Source: Xylogone sp. PMI_703
Taxonomy: Eukaryota; Ascomycota; Leotiomycetes
Reading direction: 5' to 3'
Length of the DNA: 64,000 bases
NCBI GenBank assembly: GCA_021399445.1
Contig: JAJTUQ010000002.1
Coordinates: forward strand, 3,968,001-4,032,000
How positions within the stretch are numbered: the first letter of the stretch is position 1; every line of letters starts with the position of its first letter. Shown here one piece after another: positions 58,693 to 64,000 of this stretch. The position numbers were made by a program, and so were the translations under genes. A model generated the notes under the pieces. The model worked only from the letters and a program-made list of their open reading frames with translations. It made no database searches and had not been told where the DNA came from.

Positions 58693-59337
58693 ATGGCCCT
58701 CTTAGAACGCACCATCTCCCTCCTCCTCAAAAACGTCCGCAACCACGACTCCGGCCTCTTCACCCGCTCCCCAGCATTCTCCTCTTTCCTCAACCCAACC
58801 ATAACCATTACCTCTCCCGACTGTGGCCCCTCCAACACCAACAACGACGACAACAACACCACCCTCCTCGATATCGACCACACCCAAGACGGGAAAGACC
58901 TCCTCCCAACCCTGCACTGGACCATCCCCTCCACAATCACCGAGTCCTCCATTCAATCCTTCCTCCTAATAATCGAAGACGCCGACGCACCGCTCTGGAA
59001 ACCCATTCTCCACGCCGGATTCTTCAACATCCCCAGCTCAGTACGCGAGTTTGGCGAGGAGGACCTCCTGCGCGACACTTGGGACGAGAGCGGGAATACC
59101 GCGGATGGGAAAGTCGCGCATGAGGTCGGGTATGCGAAGACGATGAGGGGCAAGGTGTATGCGGGGCCGAGGCCGCTGAGGGGACATGGGAGGCATAGGT
59201 ATTTCTTTCAGGTCGTTGCGCTGGGGGGGAAGGTGCAGCTTGGGAGGGCGCCGAAAAGGGAAGAGATCTTGGAGGAGGTGGAGAGGAGGGGGGTCTTGGG
59301 GTGGGGGGAGTGGGTTGGGATTGCGGAGCGGGTGTGA
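58693..59337 (+). CDS. PEBP (phosphatidylethanolamine-binding protein) family protein
   Basis: A single-exon gene of 214 aa. The PEBP fold is indicated by NPTITITSPDCG, a D-x-D-A-P anion-site segment (LLIIEDADAPLWKPILH, then AGFFNIP) and the second signature YAGPRPLRGHGRHRYFFQVVALG, which supplies the conserved G-P-P/R-x-x-G-H-x-H. Family members bind phospholipid head groups or act as kinase or protease inhibitors. The fungal cytosolic members are mostly uncharacterised. An Asn/Asp-rich insert (NTNNDDNNTT) lengthens the first part. Codon use is strongly GC-biased compared with flanking intergenic DNA, as expected for an expressed gene. No signal peptide is visible. Confidence 0.88.
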   Translation: MALLERTISLLLKNVRNHDSGLFTRSPAFSSFLNPTITITSPDCGPSNTNNDDNNTTLLDIDHTQDGKDLLPTLHWTIPSTITESSIQSFLLIIEDADAPLWKPILHAGFFNIPSSVREFGEEDLLRDTWDESGNTADGKVAHEVGYAKTMRGKVYAGPRPLRGHGRHRYFFQVVALGGKVQLGRAPKREEILEEVERRGVLGWGEWVGIAERV

Positions 59338-60472
59338 GGTAGTTTGATATATTGTTCGAGATGATGTCTGTGGATTTACTGAAATGAAAGCATAGAGGTA
59401 TAGAAGTGGTTGTATTTTGGGCGATGGTGTTTGGGTGGGACTAGAGATTAGAAGAGGCGCTGAATTGAAAGCGAGTGAGCAGACAGTACTAGTGACTTTT
59501 AGATGTGTATATACGGAGAATATTGTATACTAGAGCATCTTCAGGGGGTAATTCGATCATAGTATGAGATTTTAGAACTAGCCACTTCAGTTATTCTGCG
59601 ATAGATCAGAAAGTGCTTGTAATGCCTAACATGTCTAAAGCAGCAATAGTAGAAACAGCTCTTTGGGAGAATACCAAGTTCCTAAGCTCTCTATACCATG
59701 TACCTTCACTTGTCCAGTTAGAATATCAGATTTGATGTGTAATTAGAGTTTCTTGGTTGTATCATCAAGCGCATCTAATTCAGCCTCCATCGAGATCTAG
59801 AGTGACACCACTTAAGCAAAGGGATGGTTCAGCTGTTCTTCCCCCAAGCAACAGAGCATCATCAACTAATTTTTGAATTTCATACACTGCACAATATTTT
59901 AACTTTCTTTCCACTTGCGTATTTCTTTTCTAATCAAGCCACAGAGAGGCTATGGCAGGGGTCTCACAGGGGTCCCGCTGCGGTACGACTCAGCCAGTAA
60001 AGTCGAAGCGGGGTGACGGGAGCTAGTGAAGCGCGTGTTTTACCTTCTGTATTCATAAGGGGTCTTTAACTCCGCTGGAGCATTTCTTTAAATCCTTCTA
60101 TACTATGCCTTTAAATCCGCTTTATTATGATCATAACTCCATCTTGATCAATTCTTAACTCCCATATGCCAAACGCCGATACAAGGGTACCGGCTCGTGT
60201 TGGCTTCCACCTGTGAGGCAATGCAGAACATACAATAGATTGATACAATCGCAAATTCTAGATTTACGTGCTCGTTCTTGAACGCTGCTGCGAAGAATCG
60301 TCCTTCTTGGGACATTCGGCTTTCGAGCTTACGTGTCAGATGGAGGGGTCACGGTACGGCATATAAGAAACGCCGAACATCTAATTTATACGGGGTACAT
60401 AAATCCAATCAGATCTTCGGTCTTTGGCTCCATTCTTGTTACTGTCGATTGTAATTAAGAATAAAAAAGAAA
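59338..60472. other. Intergenic region
   Basis: About 1.1 kb without recognisable genes. It contains the 3' flank of the PEBP gene and the promoter of the oxidoreductase gene. Confidence 0.4.
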
Positions 60473-61942
60473 ATGACTGGCATCTTTGGTTTCGTGTCGC
60501 GCAATTGGGCGATATTTCGTGCGCCCGAGCTGCCCAAGGCTGAAGGCGCGTTGAGATTTGGATTGTTTGGAGCATCCAATATCGGGTTAGTAAAGATTCT
60601 CTTTCTATCTCCCCTCCTTTCGATTGATTGCTTTTTCCCAAGTAAATACATTGTGCTTGTGATTGTCTGTGGATTTGGCTAAATCTGGGAACTGGGTGCT
60701 CAGACCATTGGCGATTATTTTTCCTGCTAGGACTCACCCTGAGGTTATCATTGCAGCTGTTGCGGCAAGGGATGAGAAAAAGGCACAGGCGTATGCTAAG
60801 AAACATGGCATTCCAATTGTGCATAAGTCGTATCAAGGTATGTAGCTACAGTTTGGTCTCGTTTCGTATCCACAAGGCAGAGTGCTGAATTCGCCTAACT
60901 TCTTTGTCCTCTAGATATGCTTGATGATCCTTCCATTGATGCAGTCTATATCCCATTACCCAATGGTCTCCATTATGAATGGACCATCAAAGCGCTCAAA
61001 GCCGGGAAACATGTTCTTTTAGAAAAGCCATCCACATCGAACGCCACTGAAGCAGCAGCTCTCTTCCGTCACGACATTCTCAAACAGCCGAATTCGCCGG
61101 TCCTTCTGGAAGCATTCCACATACGCTTTCACCCCGCCTGGCAAACATTCCTTTCACTTTTGGATCGGCCAAACATCGCCTCCGTGAATGTGATAAATAC
61201 TGCGCCAAGCGGGTTCCTGCCTAAAGATGATATCCGTTTCATATACGATCTCTCTGGTGGCTCACTCATGGACCTGGGGACATACAATGTCCTATGTCTG
61301 AGACAGATCTTGGGCACTGAGCCTGAAGAATGTATTGAAGCTATACCAAGAATAATGGCTAAGCCATTTGATCAGAAGTGTGACGAAAGCTTCAATATCA
61401 AATACCGATTCCCGAATGGCGTCATAGGGGAGATTTATTGTGATCTCTCCGCCAAAGGAGGATGGCCTATGCCGTCGCTGACAAGTGGCCTGCCGGCTCT
61501 TAACCTTCCCAAATGCACAGTTGTGCATCGAGAAGTCCTTGTCAAGGATGACAGCCTCTCTGCTGATAGTGGACTGGAACATGTCGTCGTCAAGAAAGTG
61601 GTTTTACTAAACATGCTCATGCCGCATTTCTGGCATAGGCTTGATGTTGAAGAGACACATAGTATTCGAAATGCCTCCAGTAAAGCCGTCAAAAAGACGT
61701 GGAAGGTTAAGTCTCAGCGCAAAGTTTATTCATGGCCGAAAGAAGGAGGGGAGCAGAAACCTGGCGAGGATTATTGGTCCACATACCGGTACACATTGGA
61801 GGAGTTCGTGAATCGTATCAAGGGAAGGAAAGGGTCAGGGGTCTGGATGGATGGAGAAGATTCTATTCGACAAATGGCCATGATCGATATGGCTTATGAG
61901 AAATCCGGGTTACCGTTGCGCCCCACGAGCACGTATAAGTGA
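60473..61942 (+). CDS. Gfo/Idh/MocA-family NAD(P)-dependent oxidoreductase
   Basis: Three exons (60473-60585, 60704-60837, 60915-61942) give 424 aa. The N-terminal Rossmann fold starts LRFGLFGASNIGP (GxGxIG-like, joined across the first intron) with PEVIIAAVAARD after it. IDAVYIPLPNGLHYEW and GKHVLLEKPSTSNATEA contain the catalytic-type Glu-Lys-Pro motif. The C-terminal half has ISYDLSGG-like FIYDLSGGSLMDLGTYNVLCLR, the sheet domain of the family with the conserved D-x-G-x-Y. Fungal homologues are D-xylose 1-dehydrogenase (NADP+) or trans-dihydrodiol dehydrogenase-like enzymes that oxidise sugars or related diols. The exact substrate is not deducible. It is longer than bacterial members because of an insert around HREVLVKDDSLSADSG. 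Confidence 0.9.
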
Positions 61943-62358
61943 TTAACTGTGATGTTTCGGCTATCTCTCACGTTTACCGTCTTTGATATTTGTTGAAAGA
62001 TATCCTTTTTGTATTTGATGTGTAGATATGATACCTGGTAATTAATTACATACTGAAGCTATGTCTTGGTCTTGCTGAAAACTTCAGTGCTGTGACTGGA
62101 TCAAACGAGGTCTCACGATGGCTGAGTCGAACATATGGTAGCAGTTGGTTTTGAAAAGGAAAGGGAGTAAGAACAAGACAAAGAATGAGGTATTGAGGTT
62201 TCATACCGTGAAAGTTAAGTGGTATATAAATGTTACTTGCTTTCCTCAGTCTAATAGTCAACGAACAGATAACTTCGATAAGCATTCTCTGAGTTATACA
62301 TCAATAGTCAAATCCTTTACGACTACTCACAATCTAATTAATCACTTCTCGTTTTACA
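61943..62358. other. Intergenic region
   Basis: About 415 nt with the oxidoreductase 3' flank and the promoter of the next gene. Nothing else was recognised. Confidence 0.4.
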
Positions 62359-63039
62359 ATGTCAGCAAGAGTTGGGAGAGCCGCCAGGAACCCACGTCCT
62401 CTTTACGATCCCCTACCGGGAAAATTTAATCTTATGAGACTCCTGTCTCCGCGATTTGTTCTTAATCATTTCCGGTATCGCCTGTCAGATCACGTAGTAG
62501 GCATGCTGCAGCTAGCCATCGTGACCGAGGAGATTACAAAGAGAGAGGCAGACATGTTTGTAGGTGTGTTCCGTCGCGGAGCAAGGATACGCAAAAGCCG
62601 TGTGCATGAGGGACACGCTTTCCTGGCGCCAGACGGAACTGCTATGACGATGTTTGGGGAGTGTTATGGTGGCAGCGACCACGTTGCTGCAGGACCGTGG
62701 AACTTGGACAATGTTAGTGAACACCCGGGATATGAAGCTTGGTTTCAGTATATGCTGGGTGGAGACGTTGAGGAGGAGGAGGATGACAACGACAGTGAGG
62801 AGGATACAGATGAGGACATGGATATCGATATGGACGGGAATGGAAACCTACTCCCGCCGATACCGTATACTAACGCTGAAATATCTCGCAAGCTAGACGA
62901 GCTAGAGATCGCAAATCAGGAAGCAATAACGAAATACGAGGCCGCATTGAGCGGATATAGGGCCTTACTGGGGATTAAAGGCCCAAGAGAGAGCCATTTG
63001 AGTGAGAATATATGGTATGGCGACGGTGGTGCTAATTAG
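62359..63039 (+). CDS. Hypothetical acidic protein with C-terminal coiled coil
   Basis: An intronless frame of 226 aa that I do not recognise. Residues 1-15 are basic (ARVGRAARNPRPLYD). Residues 30-130 look globular (RYRLSDHVVGMLQLAIVTEEI; RKSRVHEGHAFLAPDG; AMTMFGECYGGSDH). A run of almost only Asp and Glu follows (EEEEDDNDSEEDTDEDMDID, about 136-157). The end has a heptad-like helix (ISRKLDELEIANQEAITKYE). Acidic stretches of this type occur in nuclear and chromatin-associated proteins, but no domain supports that here. The ATG has an A at -3 (ACAATGTC). The neighbour on the right starts 420 bp later on the same strand, with no sign of co-transcription. Confidence 0.65.
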   Translation: MSARVGRAARNPRPLYDPLPGKFNLMRLLSPRFVLNHFRYRLSDHVVGMLQLAIVTEEITKREADMFVGVFRRGARIRKSRVHEGHAFLAPDGTAMTMFGECYGGSDHVAAGPWNLDNVSEHPGYEAWFQYMLGGDVEEEEDDNDSEEDTDEDMDIDMDGNGNLLPPIPYTNAEISRKLDELEIANQEAITKYEAALSGYRALLGIKGPRESHLSENIWYGDGGAN

Positions 63040-63461
63040 AGTGCAGAAAGGAGAGGTTGGACAGGGAGATGAGGCTACATAGGTACAAGCTAGTGGGGCG
63101 CCCCGCACGTTCGGTGCATGTGCTTTTTCTTCTAGCCTCGCCCGATCTCCCTCCACTGAACATCCGCATTTCAACACGAGATAATGCCGTCACCTTATTT
63201 GCCGTAGATCAACACGTTCCTCCCTTGTATTTACCTTTTGCACACATTTTGTTTTCTTAGAAATTCAATATAGACTCAATTTTTACCATGGGATACACTT
63301 CTACTAGCAGTCGCATAGCAGCATACTGTGATTAAGTCTCTGAATAAAAAGCAACTGCCCCGACAGCTCATGACGCTGCCACGCCTCCAACCACAGATCA
63401 TCGCTCTCCACCGCCTGTTGCCCAAGCCCACAGTCGACGTCAACCACGTTACACGACCACA
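63040..63461. other. Intergenic promoter region
   Basis: About 420 nt upstream of the flavoprotein gene, C-rich towards the start codon. The minus-strand frame at 63304-63516 overlaps the gene start and is judged accidental. Confidence 0.4.
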
Positions 63462-64000
63462 ATGGCGGCCAACACCTCCTTAAAAAGAGTCGATCTACTT
63501 CATCCTCTGCGTCCATCCTTATCGTCGTCCTCCATCGCCGACATGAGAGTCAGCACCGAGCCGCAGAAGCTTCGTGTCCTGGTGGCGTCGAACGGAACCA
63601 AAGATGTTGCCCAAGCGCTAGCCCTCGTCGTGCGATTGTCCAAGAACCCCAAGATCGAGACAAAGGCGATCGTGGACGATGGCTCCTATCGCTTATCGCA
63701 AGAGACGCTCACCCTTCCAAACAAGTGTTTTCTCCCCGCAGAAACAGACGATGAGCGGCAGCAGGAAGTTCACCGGCAATACGTAGAATGCTTCCGGCAG
63801 CAGGCCTTTGAGTTGTGTAACTGGGCAGATATGTTGGTGCTGGCACCGATTGATGCTGGTACGCTTGGGAAAATGCTGCACGGCATCACTGATAGTCTCT
63901 TACTCGAGGTGCTTAGAGGCTGGGATGTTTCCAAGAAAATTCTGATGGTTCCTGGTATGACGACATTGATGTGGGAAAATCCTATGACAAAGAAGCAGCT
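63462..64000 (+). CDS. HAL3/PPCDC-like flavoprotein family protein (3' end outside window)
   Basis: The frame is open from the ATG at 63462 to the end of the window, giving at least 179 aa. After a Ser-rich leader, KLRVLVASNGTKDVAQALALV starts a flavodoxin-like (flavoprotein/PPC decarboxylase) domain. ELCNWADMLVLAPIDAGTLGKMLHGITDSLLLEVLRGWD, then KILMVPGMTTLMWENPMT, follow the HAL3/PPCDC order exactly (WAD-x-x-x-APL-x-A-x-T-x-K-x-x-G-x-x-D-x-L). In decarboxylating members the last motif is P-x-M-N-x-x-MW and a His precedes the IEL segment. Here the Asn is Thr and the His position reads QAFEL, so 4'-phosphopantothenoylcysteine decarboxylation is unlikely. A regulatory, Sis2/Vhs3-like or other flavin-binding role is possible. 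The ATG at 63543 is an alternative start. Confidence 0.82.
   Translation, partial: MAANTSLKRVDLLHPLRPSLSSSSIADMRVSTEPQKLRVLVASNGTKDVAQALALVVRLSKNPKIETKAIVDDGSYRLSQETLTLPNKCFLPAETDDERQQEVHRQYVECFRQQAFELCNWADMLVLAPIDAGTLGKMLHGITDSLLLEVLRGWDVSKKILMVPGMTTLMWENPMTKKQ

Noticed and set aside
1..64000. tRNA, rRNA, CRISPR array, bacterial-style operons or an intact transposon
   Set aside because: None could be supported by eye. Gene structures are eukaryotic, and no cloverleaf, array or complete transposase or terminal-repeat pair was found, though a dedicated search was not possible.

Overview
The window is nuclear DNA of a filamentous ascomycete (Pezizomycotina). Most genes carry several short introns of about 45-110 nt with GT..AG borders and CTAAC/CTAAT-like branch points. 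Typical families are present: Zn2Cys6 regulators (one AcuK-type), LAC12-like and DHA1-type MFS permeases, wax-synthase-like acyltransferases, fungal P450s and a PSTAIRE CDK. Moderate-to-low GC, long gene-poor stretches and the family content suggest Leotiomycetes/Helotiales, but that is inference. Exon structures were assembled by eye. For nearly all spliced genes the summed exon length is divisible by three and no frame is broken, which supports the models.

Region 1 (1-5.2 kb): the 3' end of a DHA1-type MFS transporter, a conserved fungal hypothetical gene, and a PD-(D/E)XK-nuclease-like gene with a frameshift. Region 2 (5.6-16.6 kb): a compact catabolic cluster. A sugar-acid dehydratase (enolase superfamily) is divergent from a DHDPS-family 2-keto-3-deoxy-acid aldolase. 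A Zn2Cys6 regulator follows, then a TauD/TfdA dioxygenase divergent from a LAC12-like sugar/acid MFS permease. CGGAA/TTCCG half-sites recur in the shared promoters. Region 3 (17-30.6 kb): five tailoring-type genes (P450, MBOAT acyltransferase, sulfotransferase-like, second MBOAT acyltransferase, second P450) with no recognisable backbone synthase. They are separated and bordered by gene-free tracts of 3.8 and 2.6 kb.

Region 4 (33-50.7 kb): mostly housekeeping genes: an ELO-like membrane protein, AcuK, riboflavin kinase, a tiny single-span membrane protein, CDC2/CDC28 kinase, an ALKBH1-type dioxygenase, an amidase and an F-box protein. Region 5 (50.7-56.2 kb): a 5.5-kb gene-free interval rich in TACAGTA/TACTGTA/GTAC words. 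Region 6 (56.2-64 kb): a GIT1-like glycerophosphodiester/phosphate permease, a PEBP protein, a Gfo/Idh/MocA oxidoreductase, an unrecognised acidic protein, and the start of a HAL3/PPCDC-like flavoprotein that appears to lack key catalytic residues.

The two systems most worth following up are the five-gene sugar-acid cluster with its candidate regulon motif and the orphan acyltransferase/sulfotransferase/P450 cluster. No tRNA, rRNA, CRISPR or intact transposon was recognised.
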